Origin: Siphonodentalium dalli
Taxonomy: Eukaryota > Mollusca > Scaphopoda > Gadilida > Siphonodentaliidae
NCBI GenBank assembly: GCA_032622095.1
Contig: CP136069.1
Location: forward strand, 39,470,194 to 39,534,193
Reading direction: 5' to 3'
Length of the DNA: 64,000 nt
Both the position numbers and the translations under genes were made by a program. The notes beneath the pieces are model-generated. The model saw only the letters and a program-made list of their open reading frames with translations, was not told the origin of the DNA and did not search any database. Positions 45,938-58,134 of the stretch are shown in pieces. Each line of letters starts with the position of its first letter. The first letter of the stretch is position 1.

Positions 45938-46620
45938 ATGGCAAGTAATACAACCAACATGTTGTTCAGTGGAAAGGAATTTACAGACCCTTATTATAAG
46001 GAGAATGATAATGAGAATTCTATTCAAATAACACAAGTTCTTCCAAATTGTGACTACTTAACACCACAAGAATACAATGCGAAAGTCTCCAAAAAATCAA
46101 GTACCAAGTTTGGATGCAAATTGGGATGCTCTTAATAACTTAATATTTGAAATGCAAAACAATCGAGAAAAATTGGCTGTAATAGGGTTGTCAGAAACAT
46201 TCCGAATACCAGACAACCAAACTTTTACAATAGAATGATACCATCCTTTATTGAGTAAAACACACCCTGACGGTGATGGTATACGAGGAGGAGTTGGTCT
46301 TTATATCAGGAACGACTTAAACTATAATATACGTGAAGACTTATCAATTTTTCCCCCACATATATTTGTATCCTTATTTGTCGAAATAGTTATCCCACAT
46401 CAGAAATCATATGTAATTGGATCTATATATAGACCAAATTCACCTCCAAAGGCAGACTTGAACAAATTCATTGAACATATGAAAGAAATAATGACAAAAA
46501 TTAATGAAGAGAATAAGAAAGCCTTTTTAATGGGGGATTATAATGTTAACTATATGAATTATGGCAAACACGAAAAGACCAGCAGTCAGATGCTCGTAGC
46601 CCGTTTATATATAACCATGG
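45938..46620 (+). pseudogene. LINE ORF2 N-terminus: AP-type endonuclease domain
   Basis: The pieces in order are a divergent N-terminus (45938-46110), then the frame with LAVIGLSETF (endonuclease motif with Glu), an in-frame stop near 46237, then RGGVGLYI, VIGSIYRPN and FLMGDYNVNYM. These are APE motifs of the CR1/L2 type of LINE endonucleases, which nick target DNA. Similarity stops near 46615 and the reverse transcriptase is absent. The ORF after that point up to 46847 is unrelated sequence. Confidence 0.8.
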
Positions 46621-46928
46621 GTATATGCGAAAAATACACAACGAAAACACACTCCACAGTTTGGATCGATAAGTCTTGCCCTGTGTATTTTGATGTTGAA
46701 ATTTGTGACAATCGGTCTTCCGTATCATTTCTACAACACAATTATCGTCTTACTTGCTGCACGACTTTATCGTGTGATCGTCACGGAAGCGTTTTATTTC
46801 AGAGTATGGTTAATACATTGCCGCCGGTGAAGTGTATTCTCGGATAAGAAACAAATAGCCTATGCATGCTGAGGGCAGAAACTAAAGTTGCGAGAGGCAC
46901 CCCTGGTTGAGTGTGGGATATTTGGCAC

Positions 46929-47658
46929 TCGAGACTTGGTTATAGGATTTTCGTTGGGGTGGTCTCCACCTTGGAATTTCCAAATGCACCCCACCCCATT
47001 GAACCACACCAAACTCATAAGTTTGCGTAAATCAATTTGCACACCCCCTTTGATTTTTCCCAAATGTTCCCTCACAGACTACCAGATGGTAGACTATTCC
47101 AAATGAACCAGTAATATTGTGGCCACTTGTCGTGCGGGGGGGGGGTGCAAAAGATGGTTCGGCCCAGTATGAGATTAAAACATCTTAACATCTAGTGGTA
47201 TAACACCACACAAATTTACACCCCGATCTATTTTGTCTTAAATTAATTAGCGAGTAACTAATCCGGACACAGAGCACACGCACGGGTCGGCCGATGGTTA
47301 GGCCCGATGTGAGAACATTTTTGAAATATGAACACGAACATTTGACAATCCTATAGCATAGACCGGCCTCAAGTTTTCCAATTCTGGGAAATTATTAACC
47401 TGACACTCACCAATAGGTTTCAAAATTGCCAACTGATGGACATTTGAGTCCATAATTTTGCAAATGAAAGGGAAATATGCAAATGTTGGTCTAAAAACAA
47501 CAAATTCGTCACTAAGAAAGTGTTGGAAAATCAAACTACGAGAACAATTTCAACCTAATTTTGGTGTGAATTTTCCAATTAATTTTGCTTGGGGTATTAG
47601 GTATGACTACAATTGGGGGGTAAAACCCCTGCATAACCACCCCTGTCGACAAGTCCCT
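46929..47658 (+). mobile_element. Old degenerate hAT-family copy
   Basis: Begins GAGACTTGGTTATAGG, followed by a GGTCTCCACCTTGGAATTTCC phrase of the family, and ends ...GTCGACAAGTCCCTAC. Both ends have drifted from CAGGGACGTGGCTA. The flanks TTGGCACT and TTGACACC match at six of eight positions and may be the worn target duplication. Confidence 0.6.
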
Positions 47659-47689
47659 ACTTGACACCCCATGCTAAATAATCGATACT

Positions 47690-47845
47690 ATGTTATGTTG
47701 GGTGGCACCCGGGGGGGGGGGTCAGGGGCTACATACCAGCCCTGTCGGGGAGTCATAGCCACCCCCGTCGGTGAGTTATGTAATGGTCAACCCGGCAGCT
47801 AAAGCCCGCCCCCCCCTGTCGGGGATATCCTGGTGCCACCCCCGT
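47690..47845. repeat. G/C-run rich block with GGTGGCACC ends
   Basis: Starts GGGTGGCACCCGGGG and ends CCTGGTGCCACCCCCG, with repeated CCCTGTCGGGGA phrases between. Possibly a small inverted-repeat element. No target duplication seen. Confidence 0.4.
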
Positions 47846-48018
47846 TTGAAATCATATAAAACTTTTAAAGAAGAAGACCACATATTGAGCAGAAATGAGA
47901 AATGAGAAAACGAGCTCTCGTAACCACAAAAGTGCACTAAAGACATCCCAAGAAATCCAAATTAGATGCAACCGCATATTGTATATATATGGTATCGTTC
48001 TGTTTGCCTCTCTATATC

Positions 48019-48600
48019 CAGGGACGTGGCTATATGGTTTCCGTTAGGGGGTGTCCACCATGGGAAATTCCAACTGCACCCCCTTGAATCAGAATCACCC
48101 CAAACACAAATTCCATTTGCACCACCCCCTTGTACATCAGTGCTCACGCCTAATATCCTATATATATATTTTTTTTAAACATGGTTCTATATTCCAGGTT
48201 TGAAAATTCAGATAGTTTAACCTGAACAATTGCATAAATCATAACATATAATGGTCTAACTCCAGACAAATTCCCACGGATACGGGCAAGAGGTTGGGAC
48301 ACACCGGGTTGACCATGGTTCTTCGGTCCGGTGTGAGAAAATTTTTAAAACTACAAAAGAAAATATTAAATCCTGGCATGCATCTAGACTGGCCTCAACT
48401 GAACCTTTCCTGGTGTTGGGATTTTCAAACCTCATATTCCCCCTCAGGTTGGAAAACTCTCCAACTGATGACTATTTCAGTCCACAAGTTTGACCAAATG
48501 AAGTAAAATATTGTTTTGTTAAACTAATTAGCAGTTTTGTATTGGCCACGGGGGAAGGTACAATGACAACGATGGTCGGCCCGGTGTGCAATTGTTTTAG
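48019..48600 (+). mobile_element. hAT-family copy, 3'-truncated
   Basis: Starts CAGGGACGTGGCTATATGG and follows the family through the C-run, the GGTTGGAAAACTC modules and a GTCGGCCCGGTGTG phrase at about 48580. The 3' terminal repeat is missing; similarity fades by 48600. The preceding 8 bp, TCTATATC, have no partner. Confidence 0.75.
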
Positions 48601-49218
48601 AATAATCAATAAGAGTACACAGTGTGAATGAACGGCATACGTGTCTGTACCCACTCACATATCTACATGCACCAGCAACGAACATTGCATGTTCGATCGT
48701 TTTCGTCGGTTAAAATTCAAATTTTGTTTTAACCGTTCATGATTGTCTCTACCCCACATATTTGCAAATTCCTCTTTGCAATGCAATGAATGTTACCAAT
48801 CCTGTCAATTCCACACAGACTTACCACAACAGATAATCATAATTTCCTAAGCAAATGTTCCGTTTACAAGGCTAAATAAGATAAGAAGTATTTGCAAACA
48901 CCATAATTTGTGTCACCTGCGTCGAGAAAATCCACAAAATCACCGAAAAGTAATAATACGCCGAAATCACAAATTTAGAACGCTCTTTATATTATTTAGC
49001 GCTTTTGTGCGACAGAAGCACGGTTATCTTTATAAGTGATGATTGGAATTGGGATTGGAATTAGGCTGACAAAGATTCAAACTAGTTAAAACTTCGACAT
49101 TTGGCCATCAAATCCTCCCAGCAATAGGTTCATGAATGAGTCCGATCTAATTATTTTTTGGCATATATAGAAAACAAGCAGAGGATGGTTTAAGAAAAAG
49201 TAGCTAGAAGTGACAGTG
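48601..49218. other. No gene recognised
   Basis: AT-rich, no ORF of substance, no repeat recognised. Confidence 0.5.
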
Positions 49219-49227
49219 TTGTCATTG

Positions 49228-49941
49228 GGCGACAGTGCGTTAGTCCGAGGGTTTAATAGTCCGAGGGTTCAATAGTCCGATGGTTCAATTGTTCAGTAGT
49301 CATATGGTTCAATAGTCAGTGGGTTCAATAGTCAGAGGGTTCAATAGTCAGAGGGTCCTATAGAAGGGCAGCGGGGTTTTGTGTCACACCCCCAACTTTT
49401 GTCAAAATTTTCAACAGCTGGTATAACAAAACTCAAATACAGATTGCACATATGAAAGATCAAATACAGATTGCACATATGAAAGATCAAATACAGATTG
49501 CAGTTATCATTGAACCTTTGTGTATGTGTATATACGATCATAAACACTTATAACAGTTCAAACTTTTAAAACATATCGCTTTCCAACGGTAATTGGCGAC
49601 GCAATACGTGACCACGTTCCAATACGCCACCAGCGTTCTTGCCCCGTTGTTAAACTCGCGTTGTATGCAGGTGCTTGATTCTTGCTAGATTTCGCGCGAA
49701 ATTAAACTATTTTATTAGGAAGCAGATAGATCTCACAGATTACTATAGTCGACGTCATTTTACCTCCCTTGTCAAGCATAATTGGAAAAGTGTGGCGACT
49801 TTTAACCGGTAAACACAAATAACTGCACGTCGAGGCATGACCGACGATCGAACCCTCAGACTATCGAACTCTCGGATTACTGGACCCTCGGACTATATGT
49901 ACCCTCGGACTATTGAAACCTCGGACCTACGTACTGTACCC
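49228..49941. mobile_element. Second fold-back element with 16-bp tandem TIRs
   Basis: The ends are inverted arrays of TTCAATAGTCCGAGGG-like 16-bp units (49250-49370 and 49846-49925). The termini read GGCGACAGTGCG and CGTACTGTACCC. The 9-bp flanks TTGTCATTG (49219-49227) and TTGTCATAG (49942-49950) differ at one position. Architecture, unit length and 9-bp duplication are the same as in the element at 9046, but the core sequences are unrelated. Confidence 0.7.
49434..49502. repeat. 27-bp minisatellite, 2.5 copies
   Basis: CAAATACAGATTGCACATAT plus GAAAGAT, repeated, in the interior of the fold-back element. Confidence 0.85.
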
Positions 49942-49950
49942 TTGTCATAG

Positions 49951-50690
49951 TATTAGTACCGATCGGTCCGGTGGGTGTAACTAAATACTCGTTGACAAAA
50001 TGTATAGTTCCCTTTGGAAATGTTCAGATAATAATTTCAACAAACGTTTTTGAACTTATTATCTGAACATCTGAACATTCTGAAATAATTCCACAAAAGA
50101 ATGAGAATAATGCAGTTGAATTATCTTTTCGTCATACCGCTGTCTGCTCATTTTATCTGATCTTCCCTCCGAATAAATAATGGACTATTCCCATGAATAT
50201 TGTTTTAACTGGATGGGAGAATCCATTTAGTAAATAAAGTGTGAACTCTTACTGAGTCCACTGCCAGGCGGGTGGACAATGTCCGTCACTTCGCCATCTT
50301 CGAATATTATACTCTTTCGATTCCGCATCGCATGATGCACAACTTCTACAACAAAATCAGCATCCATTCCTTATATTCACACTCAACTGGCAGTCGGGCA
50401 GCTAGGTACACCCCTTATGGACCCCCCCCCCCCCCAACAGGAGTCCTCCGGACCGATTTTGTTATGTACGTGGACATTTATAGAGTAGAATTCCGGATGT
50501 TAACAAGAAATCAACCTGGCCGCATATGACGTAATCCAAGATGGCGCCCATGAGGGTAGGATAATTTCGCGATTTTACCCTATGTCTATTTATATGACGA
50601 TTGTGGAAAAACTAATTGAGATGTGACATTGCAATGCATTGCATTTTGTTCCTTGTATATTTATGTGTTAACTGATATCAAATTTGTAAA
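49951..50690. other. No gene recognised
   Basis: A C-run lies at 50420-50435. An isolated AATCCAAGATGGCGCCCATG word at 50532 resembles the motif pairs of the giant fold-back elements, but no arms are present. Confidence 0.45.
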
Positions 50691-51745
50691 TCATCTAGAT
50701 TTGTAGAAAGATCATCTAAGTGGAACGACATCAAAACTTCAAAAGCGATGGTCTTCTTATTTCTTGTGTAGAAAATGCAATTATCTATACCAACAAAGTG
50801 TAAACTATTCGACAAATTAATAAAGCCTTTATGCATGTTGTATGGACGTGAAATTTGGGCTGGAAATTTAACAAATCCGCACAGCGATAACTTACCGTTT
50901 GAACAAGTTCATTAAAAAAGTTTCAAAGATATATTAGGTGCAAACCAAAAGTCATCGAACCACGCAGCGCGCGGAATTGGGGAGGTTGCCTGTCATACAT
51001 GACGCATTGATTCGTGTGTTCAGATATATGAAGAAAGTATAGAAAACAGAGCCTGGGAGTTTATTACATAATTGCTGTATTGAAGATCAAGCGATTACAT
51101 ATAAGCCAGGTTGGAAGTCTTTATTTCAACACTACGGGACAGACATTTCCAACACAGATAAATCGAAATAATTTCCAGTGATTTATGGTCATCGAACAAT
51201 GCATCCCAAAGCGGTCAATAAGTTGGAGGCTGAACATATTGACCGCTTCGGGGATGCTTTCTTCGATGACCATAAATCACTAGGCGGTAACAAATTACGC
51301 ACGTACATACTTTTCAAGATTATAGGTATAAATAAGTCATATCTGTTGGAGCGTAAGTCAGCAACGTCGAGTTTCACCAGATTAAGTGTGAGCAATATAA
51401 AACTTGAGATAGACAGAAAGGCACAAACAGCCTCCATTACCAGTCCAAAATATTAATATTAATATGTACGCGGGACCCAACGAAGCAGGTTGAAAGTGAA
51501 TATCATTTCGTGATGAAATGTACCGCATACAAATATTTACGTGAAAATTAATTTAATCAATTAGCCAATTCATGTCCTAAGTTTTAAGATCTTTCGGATT
51601 TTAATAAATTCTTATTCATAATGAGTACTGAGATAAAGGAAACTATTAATATAATATGCGACATGATCCGAGCTTTCTTTGCCAAAAGAGAAACTTACAG
51701 CTAAATAAGTAGAGGCGACAATTGATAGCGACAATATTGCAGATA
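50691..51745 (+). pseudogene. CR1/L2-like LINE, C-terminal remnant of ORF2
   Basis: Broken frames read IKPLCMLYGREIWAGN, RGELGRLPVIHDALIRVFRY, then an open frame (51178-51456) with NKLRTYILFKIIGINKSYL and SSFTRLSVSNIKLEI, then a Cys/His remnant YHFVMKCTAYKYLREN. This order (end of RT, GELGR block, KLRTY block, zinc knuckle) is that of CR1/L2-type ORF2 C-termini. Several stops make it inactive. It may be the 3' end of the same copy whose ORF1 and endonuclease lie at 44.0-46.6 kb. Confidence 0.75.
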
Positions 51746-51772
51746 TATACCGTTAATTTCTTATGTATATAA

Positions 51773-52492
51773 TCTATTATATATTTTGGAAGATCTGTGT
51801 GTCTGTCTGTGTGTTCGCGATGGACTCGAAAACGATTTCGATGAAACTTGGTATGTGGGGATACTTTCGGCCGTGGAGTTGCATGGGCCTGTTAATTTGC
51901 CCGTACGACGTCACATTGACCTTGAAATCGGGTCATCGTTTGCCCGTGCGACGTGACCTTGACCTTGAAATCGGGTCAATTCAAGGTCAAATCGCGAATT
52001 TTGATGGGATTTCGACGAAATTTGATACGTGGGGTTACTTTGTCCACTGAGTGTTTTGGACGGGTCGAGTCGTGACCCCGACCTGACCCTGACCTTCAAA
52101 ATGATCAATTCGAGGTCAAATCGGGTAAAACCGGATGGATTTCGACGGGTACTTTTGTCGGGTACTTTTGTCCGGGCAGTGTTTTGGACGGGTCAAATAG
52201 TGACCCCACCTGACATTGACCTTCAAAATGGACAATTCAAGGTCAAATCGTGCAATTCGCCGAAAAGCAGAGGGGAAACAGCCCGGACCAATTCAAGGTC
52301 AAATTGGGTAAAACCGGATGGATTTCGACGGGTACTTTTGTCGGGTACTTTTGTCCGGGCAGTGTTTTGGACGGGTCAAATCGTGACCCCACCTGACATT
52401 GTCCTTCAAAATGGACAATTCAAGGTCAATTCGCGCAATTCGCCGAAAAGCAGAGGGGAAACAGCCCGGACGAAGTCGGGCCCACCTGCTAG
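51773..52492 (+). mobile_element. Non-autonomous Helitron H7
   Basis: A|TCTATTATATATTTTGG at the 5' end, TCTGTGTGTCTGTCTG inside. The 3' hairpin is GCCCGGAC-GAA-GTCGGGC, then CCACCTGCTAG|T. The interior has two copies of a block of about 185 bp with ACTTTTGTCCGGGCAGTG. It is the same subfamily as H2. Confidence 0.88.
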
Positions 52493-53160
52493 TCTAATAT
52501 ATATTTTGGGACTTCTGTCTGTTTGTCTGTTAGCTATGGCCGGGAAAACTGCCGGACGGATTGAGCCCAAACTTCCTATCTAAGGGTAAAATCCCACATG
52601 AAGTGTCATCGCACCGCTTCTGAGAACATCAGATCACCCCTTCCCCATTCCCAGTCACCAAAATGACCGTCATTGGCACTGTGGAGTTAATCGCGTTGAT
52701 AGTTAAAGAGCGTTTGTATCCACAGTGTCGTTGATAAAGAGCGTATGCGTGTAGTGTGATTCTTATGTCTGGGGCCAGAGGTGAGTGTGTCTGTATCCAG
52801 ACATGAGCGTGTTCTTATTTCTGTCTTCATACTTAGGGGTTCCAAAGAACGGGGGAGATTTTCATCGGGTAAGTTTTTCCGCCCGAGGTGATCTTCACCT
52901 TGAAACGGGTACCCACAAACGTACCTCTTTTAGGGACGGCTACCATCACGGGACGGGTACCATCATTTCTCTTGATTAAAAAGGCAGAATTAACTCAAAT
53001 TAAATTATTAAATTAACGGATTTCGACGAAATTTGATACCTAGGGATACTTTTGTCGGGGGAGTGTTTTCAACGGGTCAAATCGTGACCCCGACCGGACC
53101 TTGACCTTCAAAATGGTCAATTCAAGGTCAAAGCCCGGACGAAGTCGGGTCACCTGCTAG
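52493..53160 (+). mobile_element. Non-autonomous Helitron H8, head to tail with H7
   Basis: Begins TCTAATATATATTTTGGG immediately after the CTAG of H7. It ends with GCCCGGACGAAGTCGGGT, CACCTGCTAG, then T. The 5' two thirds resemble H6 and the 3' third resembles H7/H2, so the element is chimeric or has swapped ends. Confidence 0.8.
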
Positions 53161-53887
53161 TAATTGTATATTTATGTAATGTTCATATAAGTTATGTAAT
53201 TATCATTGTCATAGTGCAACGTCCCATTGATGTGTATTGCAATAAATATCTAAATTGTATCTTGTATATCAATGAGGTAAATTGTGCAATTAACCCGGAA
53301 ACAGTTCGACACATTACCATGAAACCGGAAACCATTACCATTACCCGGAAACAGTTCGACACATTCTCATTCACATACGGTACATGGCCTAATTGTAATC
53401 TTATTATTAGAAGTTGGGTATGAAATATAATATATATTTTTTTGTAATCATTGAGTACAATGACTGATAATAATATAGACACCATGACATGATAATGCCG
53501 ACATAATATTGCTTTAGTCCCGTATAACGATCGCGCCCGTGTTCTTGGTGTAAACAATATTTAATTTCGAACAGAACATGTAATACATACAAACAAATTG
53601 ACATAAGTAATAATAATATTCAAAACGGGGATTAGACAACAAGCCTAAAAGGCTTTTATCAAGTCTTTTCCTCGGAGTAGGAAGTTTACCATTCGTATCA
53701 GAGTAGATACCATATAGGGTAAATTTAGCAGACGGGGATAACATGTTAGATCCGAAAAAATATTGTTCAATGAGGGGGTAGAGGGGTAGAGTGCAGGAAG
53801 GAAGAACGTTTGTCAAGTTAATTGGTATTGCATACCGTACATCGGCCCGTGTTCCTAACATTAACCATTGTAGGACATGCATGTCCG
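53161..53887 (-). other. Unassigned open frame, no named gene
   Basis: A minus-strand frame stays open from about 53880 to 53514 and encodes phrases such as INLTNVLPSCTLPLYP and FTLYGIYSDTNGKLPTP. The composition is protein-like, but I recognise no family and no splice sites decide the limits. The beginning of the longest version lies in the inverted repeat at 53888 and is certainly not original. Confidence 0.2.
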
Positions 53888-54308
53888 CTAAGGGTACGTT
53901 CATACACTGGCAAGTTTGCACGGTATGGTTTGCAGGCATTTTGTCGTAGAAAACGATGTGGTGCCATAATATGAACGGAAACAAGCATATAAAGTGCATC
54001 TGTGCCAGAGCTAACTACTTGCGAAGTAAAATCTCTGTAGTTCCACTAGAAACATTGCTACCGGAATTTGCCTGTAAATATCATGCAATTATCTCGCAAG
54101 AATAAATCATACAGGTATTGAAGGCAAATTACAATAGCACTGTTACAAGTGGAATTAGATAAATGTTACTTCTCATGTCTTTAACTATGGTAAAGATGCA
54201 TGTTATGTGCACGGTTCCGTTCATAGTCTGGCACCATGTGGTTTTCTATGACGAAATGCCCGCAAAAACATACCGTGCAAACTTGCCAGCGTATGAACGT
54301 AGCCCAAC
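53888..54308. mobile_element. MITE with about 95-bp terminal inverted repeats
   Basis: The left arm starts GGGTACGTTCATACACTGGC and the complement of the right end reads GGGCTACGTTCATACGCTGG. Both continue through GCAAGTTTGCACGGTATG to a TATGAACGGAA phrase. The interior of about 220 bp has no ORF. No target duplication could be fixed. Confidence 0.75.
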
Positions 54309-54523
54309 GGAATAACGCAAAAATGTAAAGTTGTTTTTGTTTCGGGAGTATTTACGTGTATAGGCAAACGCACTATATCAAGTGATTTAGCAAGCAGAAA
54401 CATGGCAACTGAGTTATGTTTGCCGGAATTCCTAAATATTGGAACCTCGATCAGACGATATATAGACCCATACAGGGAGTTAACCGTGTTCTAAATGATA
54501 TATTCGTGTAGATCGACAAGAGT

Positions 54524-54602
54524 CTATACATTTTAACCTCTCCAAACCGAACACCCTTCGGACCAGCCCTTCTGTTCGGTTTGGAGAGGTTTTACTGTAT
54601 AA
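54524..54602. mobile_element. Small mariner-type MITE
   Basis: About 78 bp with inverted ends around TTTTAACCTCTCCAAACC and GGTTTGGAGAGGTTTTACTG, bounded by TA. This is the CAGTAAAACC type of terminus found in pogo/Tc1-mariner elements. Confidence 0.6.
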
Positions 54603-55759
54603 GATTAATAGAGGAAAAACATATATGAGTAAATTTCTGTGTAGGAAAACATTTTCGTTACTCATTTGTTCCGGCCCCGAAACATCCCACACACCCGCGC
54701 CTTGTGTCTGGAAAAAATATGCACCCCCTGCGTATATAGGTATCTGTTTTGAGCTATACCTCTTACCAAATTATGTATGGGGACCGAACGTGATACAAAC
54801 ACGTTGATGGTGGTAATTTTATATTCAACCACTGTTTATATTTTTTCGATATATCGAAATAATAGTTCGTAATATATATCGAAATATTATTTCGTTATAA
54901 CAAAATACTTTTTTTAAAGTTCACCTGTCGTGCACCTCCCGGACCCCGTACAAACTATAACAGTTTGTAATATTTTATCAGGTGTCCCGAGTGTATGGTT
55001 TGGTTATAGTATTATAACATGACAGTTTGTAATGTTTTATCAGGTGTCCCGAGTGTATGGTTTGTTTATAGTATTATAGCATGACAGTTTGTAATGTTTT
55101 ATCCGGTGTCCCGAGTGTATGGTTTGTTTATAGTAATATAGCATGACAGTTTGTTATGTTTTATCAGGTGTCCCGGGTATATATGGTTTGTTTATAGTAT
55201 TATAGCATGACAGTTTGTTATGTTTTATCAGGTGTCCCGGGTGTATGGTTTGTTTATAGTATTATAACATGACAGTTTGTTATGTTTTACCAGGTGTCCC
55301 GTGTGTATGGTTTGTTTATAGTATTATAACATGACAGTTTGTTATGTTTTATCAGGTGTCCCGGGTGTATGGTTTGTGTATAGTATTATAGCATGACAGT
55401 TTGTTATGTTTATCAGGTGTCCCGGTGTATGTTTTGTTTATAGTATTATAACATGACAGTTTGTAATGTTTTATCAGGTGTCCCGAGTGTATGATTTGTT
55501 TATAGTATTATAGCATGACAGCTTGTAATGTTTTATCAGGTGTCCCGAGTGTATGGTTTGTTTATAGTATTATAGCATGACAGTTTGTAATGTTTTATCA
55601 GGTGTGCCGAGTGTATGGTTTGTTTATAGTATTATAGCATGACAGTTTGTTATGTTTTATCAGGTGTCCCGGGTGTATGGTTTGTTTATAGTATTATAGC
55701 ATGACAGTTTGTTATGTTTTATCAGGTGTCCCGGGTGTATGGTTTGTTTATAGTATTAT

Positions 55760-56270
55760 GTTTACATACTAAGTGTTGTCATCACTAAATCCAGCATTCT
55801 GATTGGTCGGCACCCACGTGGCTAGTTGCAGTTATTTCTCGGTGAATGCGCAACGGCTCATAACACCAAGCTCATAACACCATCGATACGTCATTGGGTT
55901 TGGAAAGACGAACGCGTAATGTTTTGGGCGCATTTGGACTCGCGCAGGATTGACTTAACACATCATCGGGTTTCAAAATGAAGAGAAATTGTTCCTATTA
56001 ACTTTTGCCAAGGGTGCTATTGGGTATTTTGGGTTGTTTTTGTCACGATACACTTTTCGATTTAAATACATTTACAAAAGTGGCTTTTTCGCTAAATGTA
56101 TATAAATATAAGGATTAACTGTCATGTGGACTATTTTTATGGAGATGTAACCGTGAGGTAAGTGGTCATAACTTGTATGTAAAACCCTTCGGGTTTTACA
56201 CAAGTTATGTCCACTTACCTCACGGTTACATCTCCATAAAAACAGTCCACATGACAGTTAATCCTTATAT
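55760..56270. mobile_element. Palindrome-bearing element in satellite, copy 1
   Basis: 511 bp from GTTTACATACTAAG to AATCCTTATAT. The last 164 bp (56107-56270) form an almost perfect palindrome with the centre AAAACCCTTCGGGTTTT. The first part matches the dispersed repeat at 5107-5413. No target duplication longer than 2-4 bp is evident; no coding. Confidence 0.85.
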
Positions 56271-57625
56271 AACATGACAGTTTGTAATGTTTTATCAGGT
56301 GTCCCGAGTGTATGGTTTGTTTATAGTATTATAGTGTGACAGTTTGTTATGTTTTATCAGGTGTCCCGGGTGTATGGTTTGTTTATAGTATTATAACATG
56401 ACATTTTGTTATGTTTTATCAGGTGTCCCGGTTGTATGGTTTGTTTATAGTATTATAGCATGACAGTTTGTAATGTTTTATCAGGTGTCCCGAGTGTATG
56501 GTTTGTTTATAGTATTATAGCATGACAGTTTGTTATGTTTTATCAGGTGTCCCGGGTCTATGGTTTGTTTATAGTATTATAGCATGACAGTTTGTTATGT
56601 TTTATCAGGTGTTCTGGTGTACGGTTTGTTTATAGTATTATAACATGACAGTTTGTAATGTTTTATCAGGTGTCCCGAGTGTATGGTTTGTTTATAGTAT
56701 TATAACATGACAGTTTGTAATGTTTTATCAGGTGTCCCGAGTGTATGGTTTGTTTATGGTATTATAACATGACAGTTTGTAATGTTTTATCAGGTGTCCC
56801 GAGTGTATGGTTTGTTTATAGTATTATAGTATGACATTTTGTTATGTTTATCAGGTGTCCCGGTGTATGGTTTGTTTATAGTATTATAACATGACAGTTT
56901 GTAATGTTTTATCAGGTGTCCCGAGTGTATGGTTTGTTTATAGTATTATAGTATGACATTTTGTTATGTTTATCAGGTGTCCCGGTGTATGGTTTGTTTA
57001 TAGTATTATAACATGACAGTTTGTAATGTTTTATCAGGTGTCCCGAGTGTATGGTTTGTTTATAGTATTATAGTATGACATTTTGTTATGTTTATCAGGT
57101 GTCCCGGTGTATGGTTTGTTTATAGTATTATAACATGACAGTTTGTTATGTTTTACCAGGTGTCCCGTGTGTATGGTTTTTTTATAGTATTATAACATGA
57201 CAGTTTGTTATGTTTTATCAGGTGTCCCGGGTGTATGGTTTGTGTATAGTATTATAGCATGACAGTTTGTTATGTCTATCAGGTGTCCCGGTGTATGGTT
57301 TGTTTATAGTATTATAACATGACAGTTTGTAATGTTTTATCAGGTGTCCCGAGTGTATGATTTGTTTATAGTATTATAGCATGACAGCTTGTAATGTTTT
57401 ATCAGGTGTCCCGAGTGTATGGTTTGTTTATAGTATTATAGCATGACAGTTTGTAATGTTTTATCAGGTGTGCCGAGTGTATGGTTTGTTTATAGTATTA
57501 TAGCATGACAGTTTGTTATGTTTTATCAGGTGTCCCGGGTGTATGGTTTGTTTATAGTATTATAGCATGACAGTTTGTTATGTTTTATCAGGTGTCCCGG
57601 GTGTATGGTTTGTTTATAGTATTAT

Positions 57626-58134
57626 GTTTACATACTAAGAGTTGTCATCACTAAATCCAGCATTCTGATTGGTCGGCACCCACGTGGCTAGTTGCAGTTA
57701 TTTCTCGGTGAATGCGCAACGGCTCATAACACCAAGCTCATAACATCATCGATACGTCATTGGGTTTGGAAGACGAACGCGTAATGTTTTGGGCGCATTT
57801 GGACTCGCGCAGGATTGACTTAATACATCATCGGGTTTCAAAATGAAGAGAAATTGTTCCTATTAACTTTTGCCAAGGGTGCTATTGGGTATTTTGGGTT
57901 GTTTTTGTCACGATACACTTTTCGATTTAAATACATTTACAAAAGTGGCTTTTTCGCTAAATGTATAAAAATATAAGGATTAATGTCATGTGGACTAGTT
58001 TTATGGAGATGTAACCGTGAGGTAAGTGGTCATAACTTGTATGTAAAACCCTTCGGGTTTTACACAAGTTATGTCCACTTACCTCACGGTTACATCTCCA
58101 TAAAAACAGTCCACATGACAGTTAATCCTTATAT
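57626..58134. mobile_element. Palindrome-bearing element in satellite, copy 2
   Basis: 509 bp, near-identical to copy 1 (one-base deletions such as AACTGTC to AATGTC), inserted at the same position of the satellite unit. It was therefore copied along with the array and not inserted independently. Confidence 0.85.

Noticed and set aside
46621-46847. Continuation of the LINE endonuclease ORF
   Set aside because: After about 46615 the frame stays open, but family similarity ends; the tail is unrelated sequence.
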